From Anaerolineales bacterium (GTDB lineage Bacteria; Chloroflexota; Anaerolineae; Anaerolineales; UBA11657): 35,527 nucleotides of DNA. Shown in pieces: positions 7,924-15,653 of this stretch. Every line of letters starts with the position of its first letter. Position 1 is the first letter of the stretch. The position numbers were made by a program, and so were the translations under genes. The notes beneath the pieces are model-generated. The model was given only the letters and a program-made list of their open reading frames with translations, had not been told where the DNA came from and made no database searches. The stretch lies in assembly GCA_022450585.1 (NCBI GenBank), contig JAKUPR010000013.1, positions 1 through 35,527 of the forward strand. The letters are read 5' to 3'.

Positions 7924-8649
7924 TTAGATTGGGTCTTCTTCTTGGTTGAATTGCGTGGGATCCGCTGTTAGTTCGCCAGACAATCGCTTAGCTCGCCACC
8001 CAACTAGCCTCTCTGTTCCGTTCAGTAAGCGTTTGATGTTTGGACGGAGTGCCCACAATTGCAGCGCCAAACATGCAAGTCCATAGTACACGTATGCTGT
8101 GGGAGCGAGACCTTGACTGGATCGTAAAGTCATAATCACTGTAGTCATTATTCCGCCCGAAATGGTTGCCAATGAGGCATAGCCTATCCCGAAGAGGATA
8201 GCAGCGCCGGTCGGTACTAGGATGGCACCAGTCCATGCCCATAGGCCAATGGCGCCTCCCACAGTGGTTACACCACCTGCGCCTCCGCGTAGCACGGTTT
8301 TGGTATGACCGGTTTTTGAGTTAGTGACTGTCTCGCGTAAGAATATAGAGAAATTATGGCCTAAGACAGCTGCCACGCCAGTAAGTACGTGCGCCCATGC
8401 CCACTCCCATTCGGGTAGTACCAGTCTCACTAGCCATATTGGTAACGCCCCCTTAAATAAGTCCAGTAGTGCGGTGGTCAGACCTGCACCAAAGCCGGCG
8501 GCACGGATTACATTGGTAGCGCCGGAACGTCCGCTGCCAACCATGCGTATGTCTTTGCCAGTCATCCGCTTTACTATTACTAGACCGACCGGTATGGCCC
8601 CGATCACGTATCCAAGCACAACCATCATAATCGCGATTGTTGATTCCAT
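7924..8649 (-). CDS. plsY: Glycerol-3-phosphate acyltransferase PlsY
   Basis: PlsY acylates glycerol-3-phosphate with acyl-phosphate, the first committed step of phospholipid synthesis in the membrane. The three family motifs are recognisable: GSGRSGATNVIRAAG (usually GSGNIGATN), LLDLFKGALPIWL, and the region VLGHNFSIFL followed by GGAGGVTTVGG. At 241 residues it is longer than the usual 200 or so, because of an insertion after the GHNF motif (residues about 104-118) and a hydrophilic C-terminal tail. It has a GAGGATAG Shine-Dalgarno. It lies 42 bases after the M67 peptidase gene and is followed one base later by a small membrane-peptide gene. PlsX is not in the window. Confidence 0.9.
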   Translation of the reverse strand: MESTIAIMMVVLGYVIGAIPVGLVIVKRMTGKDIRMVGSGRSGATNVIRAAGFGAGLTTALLDLFKGALPIWLVRLVLPEWEWAWAHVLTGVAAVLGHNFSIFLRETVTNSKTGHTKTVLRGGAGGVTTVGGAIGLWAWTGAILVPTGAAILFGIGYASLATISGGIMTTVIMTLRSSQGLAPTAYVYYGLACLALQLWALRPNIKRLLNGTERLVGWRAKRLSGELTADPTQFNQEEDPI

Positions 8650-8691
8650 TACTATCTATCCTCGAGAAAATCGGTGACTTTTCCAGGTATC

Positions 8692-9117
8692 TCAGCCAAC
8701 ATATGGCCCTGGTTCTACCTGAAGTGTGATTTTATGTATGTTTCCCTTAGTTATGTTGTATCCAAATGTTTTCCATGCTCCGTTAGGAGGACGCGCTAGA
8801 ATAATATATACTGCATCTGGGTAATGTGCTTGAGAAATATCCGTTTCTGAAGGAATAGTAGATCCATTCGTATGTGAATGAAAGATACCTAGTAAATCTC
8901 CACCTGATAACTGGATAGCATGCATAGCACGCAATTGGTCTTGTGGCTTCATGCGATAAATTACCGGACTGTTTTCTACATTTTCTCCCGGATACACGGT
9001 TTGCACACGTCCTGCATGACCTCCCAGTATTCCACAGGCCTCATTAGGTAGAGCAGCCTGCGCGTGTGCAATCATTTCTTGTATCTGATCCTTACTGATA
9101 GTTAATTTATTTTGCAT
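8692..9117 (-). CDS. M67 family (JAMM/MPN+) metallopeptidase
   Basis: The 141-residue single-domain protein has the complete JAMM signature: Glu26 in NEACGIL and the zinc motif HSHTNGSTIPSETD (His80, His82, Ser90, Asp93). Family members cleave isopeptide or peptide bonds, often after ubiquitin-like sulfur carriers such as MoaD/ThiS-type proteins. No sulfur carrier, E1-like enzyme or ubiquitin-like gene is present here, so the substrate is unknown. The gene heads a minus-strand operon with plsY and is divergent from the DtxR-type regulator. A TATAAT at 9138-9133 lies 15 bases before the ATG, so the leader would be only about 9 bases. Confidence 0.88.
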   Translation of the reverse strand: MQNKLTISKDQIQEMIAHAQAALPNEACGILGGHAGRVQTVYPGENVENSPVIYRMKPQDQLRAMHAIQLSGGDLLGIFHSHTNGSTIPSETDISQAHYPDAVYIILARPPNGAWKTFGYNITKGNIHKITLQVEPGPYVG

Positions 9118-9132
9118 ACCGATGTATTTGGC

Positions 9133-9138
9133 ATTATA
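9133..9138 (-). promoter_or_regulatory. -10 box of the M67-plsY operon
   Basis: TATAAT on the minus strand, with a weak TTATGT 16 bases upstream. It overlaps the divergent promoter region of the DtxR-type gene, so one regulator bound here could affect both directions. Confidence 0.45.
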
Positions 9139-9144
9139 CCAAGT

Positions 9145-9172
9145 TTGACTTCGAACATAAGCGCGTTATAAT
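9145..9172 (+). promoter_or_regulatory. Promoter of the DtxR-type regulator gene
   Basis: TTGACT (9145-9150) and a perfect TATAAT (9167-9172) are 16 bases apart. The start point is predicted near 9179. I see no convincing DtxR or MntR operator palindrome across it. Confidence 0.65.
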
Positions 9173-9214
9173 CTAAATGAATTAGTCGCGCCTAAAACGT
9201 GGATCAGGACAGAT

Positions 9215-9901
9215 ATGTCAGTGACTTACCGTAAAGATTTATCGCGTGCTGTTGAGGATTATCTGAAGGCAATCTATGAATTGCAGCGGGGCCGACAGCA
9301 GGTCTCTACTAGTGCCCTTGCAGAACGTCTTGGATTCGCGTCAGCTTCAGTCACGGGAATGTTAAAAAAGTTGCATGCCCAATCCCCATCGCTAGTGAAA
9401 TATCAGCGGCACAGGGGGGTGACCTTGACTCAAACTGGTGAGAAGATCGCACTGGAAATTATCCGGCATCATCGGTTGATTGAACTTTATTTGATAGAGG
9501 CATTGGGGTATTCATGGGATGAAGTGCACGAAGAGGCTGATAGGTTAGAACATTTTATCTCGGAGTCCTTTGAAGATCGCATCGCAACTTTTCTTGGGGA
9601 GCCAGAGGTGGATCCTCACGGAGATCCAATTCCTACGAAGGAAGGTTACATTGCTGTTTCTGCTAGTACCCGGCTGAGTGCTTTACAGGTCGGGGAATCG
9701 GGTCGTATAACGAAGGTGCTTGACGAGGATCCGGAATTACTGCGATACCTGACCAAGTTAGGGTTGTGCCCGCAGGCTGTGGTGACTGTAACTCAAAGGG
9801 ATCCTTTTGGTGGACCTATTCATATTCAGACTGACGCAGGAGCCACCCAGATGCTTGGCGATCGGGTTACTGATAGCGTCTATGTAGAATTGGTGCAGTG
9901 A
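9215..9901 (+). CDS. DtxR/MntR family metal-dependent transcriptional regulator
   Basis: The 228-residue protein has the family's three parts: an N-terminal winged helix (residues about 1-70, with TSALAERLGFASASVTGMLKKL as the recognition region), a dimerisation/metal domain (about 71-145, including HHRLIELYL and the E-x-ADRLEHFIS helix, then DPHGDPIP), and a C-terminal SH3-like FeoA domain (about 150-228). Such proteins sense Fe(II) or Mn(II) and repress uptake genes. An AGGA Shine-Dalgarno lies 5 bases before the ATG. The gene is divergent from the M67-plsY operon. No metal transporter is next to it; superoxide dismutase lies 2 kb away, but regulation of it is only a possibility. Confidence 0.92.
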   Translation: MSVTYRKDLSRAVEDYLKAIYELQRGRQQVSTSALAERLGFASASVTGMLKKLHAQSPSLVKYQRHRGVTLTQTGEKIALEIIRHHRLIELYLIEALGYSWDEVHEEADRLEHFISESFEDRIATFLGEPEVDPHGDPIPTKEGYIAVSASTRLSALQVGESGRITKVLDEDPELLRYLTKLGLCPQAVVTVTQRDPFGGPIHIQTDAGATQMLGDRVTDSVYVELVQ

Positions 9902-10041
9902 GTTACTGTGGACATGTAGCGTATGGATATATGATGGTGCTAGAAGGGCCAGAGAAATTTGCGGCAATCTTCACTTGAAGAATATTCTATGTGGATGATT
10001 CTTAAACGTTGATTTTTCCCTTCTCCGCGAATTATAATTTG

Positions 10042-11466
10042 CTAGCTAATACCACCTTTTGTCAAATTCTCTAGATTCCCGAGTGTTTTGTCTACCTCGG
10101 TGATAGTGATTAGCCTACCTTCATCTTTGTGTTTCAGTTTCCCGACCTCAATGCGTTCCGCGGCTACCTCTCTAATTGTAATATCGCGCTTCATTGCGTC
10201 CTTGACCAACTCGGCTGCCGCCAGGTACCCAATTAATGGATTTAGGGCCGTTGCTACAATCGCGTTTCGGCTTAGCCAGCCTTCGGCTTTTGCGCGATTG
10301 GCTGTGATTCCCTGTACACACTTCTTGTCAAATGCATGTACGGCTCCAATCATTATTTGCATCATTTCAAACAGGTTGTGGGCTATGATGGGCATCATTA
10401 CGTTAAGTTCTAGTTGTCCAGCCTGGGATGCGAGTGCTACGGTGTGATCACACCCCTGGATGTGGAACATCGCTTGATTGAGCATCTCGGCCAATACAGG
10501 ATTTACTTTCCCCGGCATGATTGATGAACCGGGTTGTACCACTGGCAAGCTAATCTCATCTAGGCCGGTTGAAGGCCCGGAAGACAGTAGACGGATGTCG
10601 TTGGCGATTCGAGCCAGTGTCATCGCTGTCACCCGCAGACTGGAGGAGAAATCAGCTGCGTCCGAGAGAGATTGCATACTCTCAAACAGATTGTCGGATT
10701 GAAGAAGCTCTATGCCGGTCAACTCGCTCAGCCGCTTCACCATGCGGGAATGATACTCTGGGTGCGCGTTCAGACCTGTTCCCGTCGCAGTACCGCCGAT
10801 TCCTAGACGCCGTAATCCCTTAGCGCTGCGGACAATACGTTCACAGTCGCGTCTCACCGCCTTTGAATAAGCGCCAAACTCCTGCCCCATACGAACCGGC
10901 ACTGCGTCTTGCAGATGAGTACGCCCTGATTTTACTATGTCGTCAAACTCTATCGATTTTGCGTGCAGCGTGTCGGCCAATCCATCCACAGTTTTTATGA
11001 GCTCATCCAATCGCCATAAGCATCCCAGCCTAATAGCTGTTGGAATCGTGTCATTTGTACTCTGCGCCATGTTGACGTGGTCGTTAGGGCTGATAGTCTT
11101 GTAGTCGCCTTTGTTGCCGCCTAGAATTTCAATGGCACGGTTGGCAATGACTTCATTAGTGTTCATGTTGTGCGATGTTCCTGCTCCTGCTTGGAATGGA
11201 TCTACTTGGAACTCCGCATCCAAATGTCCCTCCATCACTTCTGTGGCTGCATTAGCGATAGCGTTGGCTTTCTCCTCATCTAAGAGACCTAGCGCATGAT
11301 TGACATCAGCAGCAGCACGCTTAATCAGGGCCATAGACCATATAAAGGCACGCCATGGACGGAGTCCACTAACTGGGAAATTCTCCAGAGCCCTAGCAGT
11401 CTGAATCCCAAAGTAATTCTTTGCGGGGACGGATTTGTCTCCTAAAGAGTCTCGTTCAGTTCGTAT
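10042..11466 (-). CDS. Class II fumarase/aspartase family lyase (non-canonical start)
   Basis: The family signature GSSIMPGKVNP is present, along with SPNDHVNMAQSTNDT and SGRTHLQDAVPVRMGQE. These enzymes add or remove water or ammonia across fumarate. Sequence features are mixed: NPVLAEMLNQ and ASQAGQLELNVMMP favour aspartate ammonia-lyase, while NDHVN favours fumarase. The first in-frame ATG (11334) would lose about 44 conserved residues. Upstream, the same frame encodes a typical N-terminus (RTERDSLGDKSVPA, then YFGIQTARALENFPVSG) but contains no ATG, GTG or TTG before the in-frame TAG at 11478-11476. ATA at 11466 aligns with the usual first residue and gives 474 residues, normal for the family. 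ACG at 11472 is the alternative. A strong GGGGAGGT lies just upstream. Confidence 0.85.
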   Translation of the reverse strand: MRTERDSLGDKSVPAKNYFGIQTARALENFPVSGLRPWRAFIWSMALIKRAAADVNHALGLLDEEKANAIANAATEVMEGHLDAEFQVDPFQAGAGTSHNMNTNEVIANRAIEILGGNKGDYKTISPNDHVNMAQSTNDTIPTAIRLGCLWRLDELIKTVDGLADTLHAKSIEFDDIVKSGRTHLQDAVPVRMGQEFGAYSKAVRRDCERIVRSAKGLRRLGIGGTATGTGLNAHPEYHSRMVKRLSELTGIELLQSDNLFESMQSLSDAADFSSSLRVTAMTLARIANDIRLLSSGPSTGLDEISLPVVQPGSSIMPGKVNPVLAEMLNQAMFHIQGCDHTVALASQAGQLELNVMMPIIAHNLFEMMQIMIGAVHAFDKKCVQGITANRAKAEGWLSRNAIVATALNPLIGYLAAAELVKDAMKRDITIREVAAERIEVGKLKHKDEGRLITITEVDKTLGNLENLTKGGIS

Positions 11467-11507
11467 TGACGTAGCCTACCTCCCCTCAAGTCGTGTTATA
11501 TAGCGAA

Positions 11508-11535
11508 GCGAGAGAGCCTATGAAGGCTCTCTCGC
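11508..11535 (-). terminator. Strong 11-bp hairpin between ferredoxin and lyase genes
   Basis: GCGAGAGAGCC (11508-11518) and GGCTCTCTCGC (11525-11535) pair perfectly around a 6-base loop. It lies 38 bases after the ferredoxin stop and about 40 before the lyase start. The minus-strand 3' side is only moderately T-rich, so it may be a terminator or an mRNA-stabilising or processing hairpin. Confidence 0.55.
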
Positions 11536-11573
11536 TAGATTCTCTTCGGAATAATATGAGGCGCTCTTGTCGA

Positions 11574-11975
11574 CTAACTGTCAAGCGCGTCGTATCCGGG
11601 ACCGTCTGTGAAGTAATCGTAGTTGGGTTGTATGTCCTCAGTGAGGTCTAAGACCTCGCCAGCTTCCAGCTGGCGAGTGCACTCAAGCACTACTTGATCG
11701 CCTTGGTCATTCTCGCCCTCGTAATGTCCACTTAGGCCGATTCGCGCGATGTATTCTCCGCCCTTTGCTGCATAATCGGCAGGCACCTCGTCTTCCTCGA
11801 AGATAGCTTCATAAGGACACTCGGGTACGCATGCGCCGCAGTCAATGCAAGTGTCCGGGTCTATATAAAACCAAGGCCACTCTTCCTCTGGTTTTCCTGG
11901 AATGATGCATTCCACTGGACAAACCTCTACGCATGAACTATCGCGCAGGCATAGAGCAGTGATGATGTAGGTCAT
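11574..11975 (-). CDS. Dicluster 7Fe-type ferredoxin
   Basis: The first 60 residues carry the cysteine pattern of 3Fe-4S/4Fe-4S (7Fe) ferredoxins: Cys9, Cys15, Cys19-Pro, Cys23, then Cys43-x2-Cys46-x2-Cys49-x3-Cys53-Pro. The protein would be a small soluble electron carrier. The remaining 75 residues are acidic and end in a Tyr/Asp-rich tail, making it longer (133 residues) than minimal ferredoxins but similar to some bacterial 7Fe types. A GGAGGA Shine-Dalgarno precedes the ATG by nine bases. It follows sod by 55 bases on the same strand and may be co-transcribed with it; a hairpin separates it from the lyase gene. Its redox partner is not evident. Confidence 0.9.
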   Translation of the reverse strand: MTYIITALCLRDSSCVEVCPVECIIPGKPEEEWPWFYIDPDTCIDCGACVPECPYEAIFEEDEVPADYAAKGGEYIARIGLSGHYEGENDQGDQVVLECTRQLEAGEVLDLTEDIQPNYDYFTDGPGYDALDS

Positions 11976-12030
11976 TGTTGGATATCCTCCTGTGTTTTTC
12001 AGGTAATTTGGTGTCGGGGGCCTAGTATGC

Positions 12031-12639
12031 TTATGCTGCGGTCAGGCGTGCAGACACCTCGTCCCAGTTGACCACATTCCACCAAGCAGACACATAATCT
12101 GGTCTTAAGTTTTTGTAGTTCAGGTAATATGCATGTTCCCAAACGTCTAGCCCTAGCAATGGGGTCATCCCCTCTGAGACCGGGTTGTCTTGATTCGCAG
12201 TAGAACTAACCACAAGGTTACTGTTTGTGTTAACACTCAGCCATGCCCAGCCACTCCCGAACCGTGTTGCGGCTGCTTTAGAGAATTCATCCTTTAAACC
12301 CTCGAAGTTTCCGAAGGTGCCATCGATTGCAGCAGCCAATTCTCCTGATGGTGCACCGCCGCCATTTGGACTCATGCTTGTCCAGAACATTGAATGGTTT
12401 AGATGACCGCCCCCGTTGTTGCGAACTGCCGTACGGATACTTGATGGCACTGTGGTTAGGTCCTTCATTAAATCTACAAGAGACTTGCTATGTAAATCGG
12501 CATACTGATCCAAGGCGTTGTTTAGATTGGTCACATATGCATTGTGATGTTTGCTATGGTGGATTTCCATAGTACGTCCATCTATGTGAGGTTCTAAGGC
12601 CTCGTGTGCATATGGCAATGCTGGAAGCTTATGTGTCAT
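12031..12639 (-). CDS. sod: Superoxide dismutase (Fe/Mn family)
   Basis: This is a cytoplasmic Fe/Mn superoxide dismutase of normal length (202 residues). Metal ligands match His27 (MEIHHSKHH), His82 ([10 protein letters not shown]), Asp165 and His169 ([14 protein letters not shown]). The start is placed at the ATG at 12639 because GAGGAG lies seven bases upstream and the protein then begins [18 protein letters not shown], as is usual. A further in-frame ATG at 12675 would add 12 atypical residues. Metal preference (Fe or Mn) cannot be decided by eye. It has its own promoter (12730-12759) and about 84 bases of leader, and is followed by the ferredoxin gene. Confidence 0.95.
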   Translation of the reverse strand: MTHKLPALPYAHEALEPHIDGRTMEIHHSKHHNAYVTNLNNALDQYADLHSKSLVDLMKDLTTVPSSIRTAVRNNGGGHLNHSMFWTSMSPNGGGAPSGELAAAIDGTFGNFEGLKDEFSKAAATRFGSGWAWLSVNTNSNLVVSSTANQDNPVSEGMTPLLGLDVWEHAYYLNYKNLRPDYVSAWWNVVNWDEVSARLTAA

Positions 12640-12729
12640 TACTGCTCTCCTCAGGTTGTCGTACGGGGTAGACAATCATTCAAACTTCCTTACGTCACCC
12701 CTCGTATCTTTTCTTAAACAAACGCGTGA

Positions 12730-12759
12730 ATTGTAGTAGCAGTATGGGTGGTTTGTCAA
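12730..12759 (-). promoter_or_regulatory. Promoter of sod
   Basis: On the minus strand TTGACA (12759-12754) and TACAAT (12735-12730) are 18 bases apart. The predicted start point is near 12723. Confidence 0.6.
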
Positions 12760-13007
12760 GCAATCTATGGCTCTTGGTGGGTAATCTTACGGTGATGGGG
12801 TAGGGCGCTGTGAGTGTCCAAGTGACCACTGTGATCCAGATTCGGTTGTTAATTTGTTGTGCGGAAATTAGCCTTTTAATAAATTAGGCATAGGTTGCAT
12901 CTGATACTTGCATTGGTACATGCTTGTATTGCTACACTACAGTAGAGTGCAATTGATAGTGCCCAATCAGTCGGCAGTCTAATGCAAAATTTACCCTAAT
13001 TCAATTT
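12760..13007. other. Non-coding gap between sod promoter and malate synthase stop
   Basis: With the sod leader, the stretch without a gene is 368 bases. I see no coding frame, tRNA or strong terminator. It contains a short palindrome CTACAGTAG near 12940 and is fairly AT-rich close to the malate synthase stop. Confidence 0.5.
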
Positions 13008-14603
13008 TTATTCAGGCAATTGATCATACGCGATTAGGGTTAAGAAGTCCACAAAATCTTGCTGAGTGACCAATTCGTCGAGAAGCTCGCGTGCTAGAGA
13101 AAGTCTTTCGGTGGCGCCTGGGATGTCGACAGCGATAGCATTGATCTTTTGCAGCTCCTCGTCGGCAAGTTTCTGGTAGAGATCTTCCACTATAGGCTTC
13201 CCGTCTGTCGTTGTTGTGCGTGCCTGATGCAACCATTGCCAGAGCTGTGCTCGCGATATTTCTGCAGTTGCGGTGTCCTCCATCAGATTGAAGATAGGAA
13301 CACATCCTAGGCCACCCAGCCATGCAGCTAGATACTGTAATGCAACATTAATATTTAGGCGCAAACCTTCCTCGGTTATGCCTCCTCTTGGTATTGTAAC
13401 GTTGAGAAGCTCAGTTGCGGTCACATTCACCTCTGAGCGCATTATGTCACGTTGGTCTGAGTTGTTTTTCACATGGTTTCGGAACGCACGCCGTGCAACT
13501 GGCACCAGGTCTGGGTGAGCTACCCAAGTGCCGTCAAATCCAGCAGCCGCTTCTCTCTCCTTGTCTTTATATACGTTTTTTAGCGCTATCTCAGTGATCT
13601 TTGGGTCGCGCCTATTGGGTATAAATGCCGACATTCCGCCAATTGCGTGTGCACCACGACGATGGCACGTTTTGACCAGAAGTTCCGTGTATGCATGCAT
13701 GAAGGGTACGGTCATGGTAATCTGGCTGCGGTCCGGAAAGCTTACCTCCGGCCAATGACGCAGGGTGCGGATTGCGCTGAAGATGTAATCCCACCGTCCT
13801 GCGTTGAGGCCCATAGAATGTTCGCGTAATTCGTACAGTATCTCATCCATCTCAAATGCGGCCAAGATGTTTTCAATTAGCACAGTGGCGCGAATGGTTC
13901 CTACAGGTATGTCTAGGGTCTTTTGCGCCCAGATAAAAACATCGTTCCATAGTCGAGCCTCTATGTGGCTTTCCAGTTTTGGAAGGTAAAAGTAGGGGAG
14001 GGTGTTCTGCTGCAGAAGCTTGTGGGCATTGTGGAAAAGGTAAATACCAAAATCGAAGAGGGAGGCTGAAATCGGTTTGCCTCCCAATAGCATGTGTCGT
14101 TCAGTCAGGTGCCATCCGCGTGGTCTAACCAACAGCGTGGCGGTATTATTGTTCAGTTGGTACTTTTTTCCGTCTGAGCTTGTAAAGGTGATGGTTCTAT
14201 CCACCGTGTCTCTCAGGTTTTTTTGTCCGAGCACGTTGTTTGACCAAGTAGGTGAATTTGCGTCCTCAAAATCTGCCATAAAACAGTCGGCACCTGAGTT
14301 AAGTCCATTGATAATCATTTTGCGGTCCACAGGTCCGGTTATTTCCATGCGCAGTTTTTGCATTTCTTCTGGAGGTGATACTACTTTCCAGTCAGACGTG
14401 CGTATGTCGGTAGTCTCCAAAAGGAAATCGGGTCTCTCACCATCGTTGATTTTTTCTTGGCGCTCTATTCTATTGCGCATGATCGCGTCTCGGCGATCTG
14501 CAAACTCATGTACCAAGCTCGCAATGAAGTCTAGTGCTGCTGGGCTGAAAATGTCATCGCATCCCTCGGGATTCTTGGCAATAATTTCTATGTCATTTTT
14601 CAT
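13008..14603 (-). CDS. aceB: Malate synthase A
   Basis: Malate synthase condenses glyoxylate with acetyl-CoA to malate in the glyoxylate shunt. The 531-residue protein is of the A type. LLVRPRGWHL contains the catalytic Arg162, VLIENILAAFEMDEIL and LNAGRWDYIFS contain the magnesium-binding acidic residues, and NLMEDTATAEISRAQLWQW contains the catalytic Asp region. A GGAG lies seven bases before the ATG. Isocitrate lyase is not in the window. The gene has its own promoter (14795-14823) and a long leader with repeated AATGTTGAA-type sites, so it looks individually regulated. It is divergent from the complex I operon. Confidence 0.95.
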   Translation of the reverse strand: MKNDIEIIAKNPEGCDDIFSPAALDFIASLVHEFADRRDAIMRNRIERQEKINDGERPDFLLETTDIRTSDWKVVSPPEEMQKLRMEITGPVDRKMIINGLNSGADCFMADFEDANSPTWSNNVLGQKNLRDTVDRTITFTSSDGKKYQLNNNTATLLVRPRGWHLTERHMLLGGKPISASLFDFGIYLFHNAHKLLQQNTLPYFYLPKLESHIEARLWNDVFIWAQKTLDIPVGTIRATVLIENILAAFEMDEILYELREHSMGLNAGRWDYIFSAIRTLRHWPEVSFPDRSQITMTVPFMHAYTELLVKTCHRRGAHAIGGMSAFIPNRRDPKITEIALKNVYKDKEREAAAGFDGTWVAHPDLVPVARRAFRNHVKNNSDQRDIMRSEVNVTATELLNVTIPRGGITEEGLRLNINVALQYLAAWLGGLGCVPIFNLMEDTATAEISRAQLWQWLHQARTTTTDGKPIVEDLYQKLADEELQKINAIAVDIPGATERLSLARELLDELVTQQDFVDFLTLIAYDQLPE

Positions 14604-14682
14604 TGGCTACTCCAGAATCTTTATTTAATGGTTGCAATCATCTTGCACATGTCACATTCGACTAAGGCATTTAGTATTTGCT

Positions 14683-14763
14683 AATGTTGAATGGACTGCC
14701 ATACTTCAACATTGATTTCAACGATGCACTTTAATTTTTAGCATTGTGGGATATAACATTGAA
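14683..14763. repeat. Cluster of TTCAACATT-type half-sites upstream of aceB
   Basis: A perfect 9-bp inverted repeat AATGTTGAA (14683-14691) / TTCAACATT (14705-14713) is followed by related copies TTCAACGAT (about 14716-14724) and AACATTGAA (14755-14763). They lie between the predicted aceB start point (about 14788) and its ATG, where a repressor would block transcription. The cognate protein is unknown. Confidence 0.45.
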
Positions 14764-14794
14764 GAAAGAGTGCCCTGAATATATCAATGATTCC

Positions 14795-14823
14795 AATATA
14801 ATACTGTTCCGAAATGTTGTCAA
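14795..14823 (-). promoter_or_regulatory. Promoter of aceB
   Basis: On the minus strand TTGACA (14823-14818), 17 bases, TATATT (14800-14795). It gives aceB a leader of about 185 bases containing the repeat cluster at 14683-14763. Confidence 0.65.
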
Positions 14824-15069
14824 GAAATCCTCCTAAAAAGTCACTAAACCTTGGGGGGGGATCGTTGTTGCCCTGTGTTGCATTTGAAGAGACACAGGTG
14901 TACCATTTGAAGGGTTAAGAATTGAACGGTTGAAATGGGTGTTTTAGTAGTCAGTGTGGGCGCAGTTGTTAAGCGTTGATGCGGATACGGCAAAAGCTTG
15001 TCAGGGTTTGTGGGATCTAAGTCTTGTGCTTTATCATAGACATATGTTTTGGATTTCGGGCTCTTTTCG
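14824..15069. other. Non-coding stretch between divergent aceB and nuo promoters
   Basis: Part of a 582-base region without genes. It holds a run of eight G residues (14853-14860) and no convincing coding frame; the 86-codon open frame on the minus strand lacks a ribosome site and protein character. I see no structured RNA. Confidence 0.5.
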
Positions 15070-15098
15070 TTGACACTGAATTGCACTCGTGATATTAT
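15070..15098 (+). promoter_or_regulatory. Promoter of the complex I membrane-arm operon
   Basis: TTGACA (15070-15075), 17 bases, TATTAT (15093-15098). The predicted start is near 15105, about 80 bases before nuoA. Confidence 0.7.
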
Positions 15099-15185
15099 TT
15101 GCACCGCTTGTCACAAATGAAGTTAGAATAGATATTGCAAGGCGTGATAACCCCTGATGGAGGGTGGATTTGCGTAAGGTAAATT

Positions 15186-15542
15186 ATGTCATCTGAATGG
15201 ATTTTTGTTGGGATATTTCTGATTCTTGCTATTATCTTTGCCATCATTCCGTTGGTGCTTTCTCGTGTTGTTGCACCGAGAAAACCTCACGAGTTAAAGC
15301 ATCAGACTTATGAATGCGGTATGGAGACGGTTGGGGATACATGGATTCAGTTTAAGGCCCAATACTACATCTTTTCGCTAGTTTTCGTGATTTTCGATGT
15401 GGAGATTGTTTTTCTTTTCCCTTGGGCTGTTGCTTACAAGCAGTTGCCCTTTTTTGCGGTGGTTGAGGGTGTGCTTTTCATTCTAATTCTTGCGGGTGGC
15501 TTGGTTTATGTGTGGCGTAAGGGAGCACTTGACTGGGTCTAA
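15186..15542 (+). CDS. nuoA: NADH-quinone oxidoreductase subunit A
   Basis: NuoA is a three-helix membrane subunit near the quinone site of complex I. The 118-residue protein has helices near 5-27, 62-82 and 88-110. It also has the conserved loop YECGMETVGDTWIQFKAQYY (with the family cysteine) and FVIFDVEIVFLFPWA with its acidic residues. It is the first gene of the operon. In the usual gene order nuoB, nuoC and nuoD follow, but here the next gene, after a 111-base gap with no coding frame, is nuoH. Confidence 0.95.
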   Translation: MSSEWIFVGIFLILAIIFAIIPLVLSRVVAPRKPHELKHQTYECGMETVGDTWIQFKAQYYIFSLVFVIFDVEIVFLFPWAVAYKQLPFFAVVEGVLFILILAGGLVYVWRKGALDWV

Positions 15543-15653
15543 CTGTTTAGAAGATTGACGGTCGTGTGGTGGCGGATGTGTAGCTATCAACTTTTTTGTG
15601 TGTTCTTGTTGTGTGCAAAGTCGTGATTTGATTAACTGCGGAGCATTAAATAC

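Noticed and set aside
9930-10040. Terminator between the convergent regulator and lyase genes
   Set aside because: TCTTCA-CT-TGAAGA can fold only into a short stem and has no T-run; too weak to call.
14853-14860. Run of eight G as a phase-variation switch
   Set aside because: It lies upstream of both divergent promoters' core elements and not in a coding frame; no evidence for switching.
14844-15104. 86-codon frame on the minus strand between aceB and nuoA
   Set aside because: Composition is unlike a protein (Pro/Thr/Lys-rich without domain), there is no ribosome site, and it overlaps the nuo promoter.
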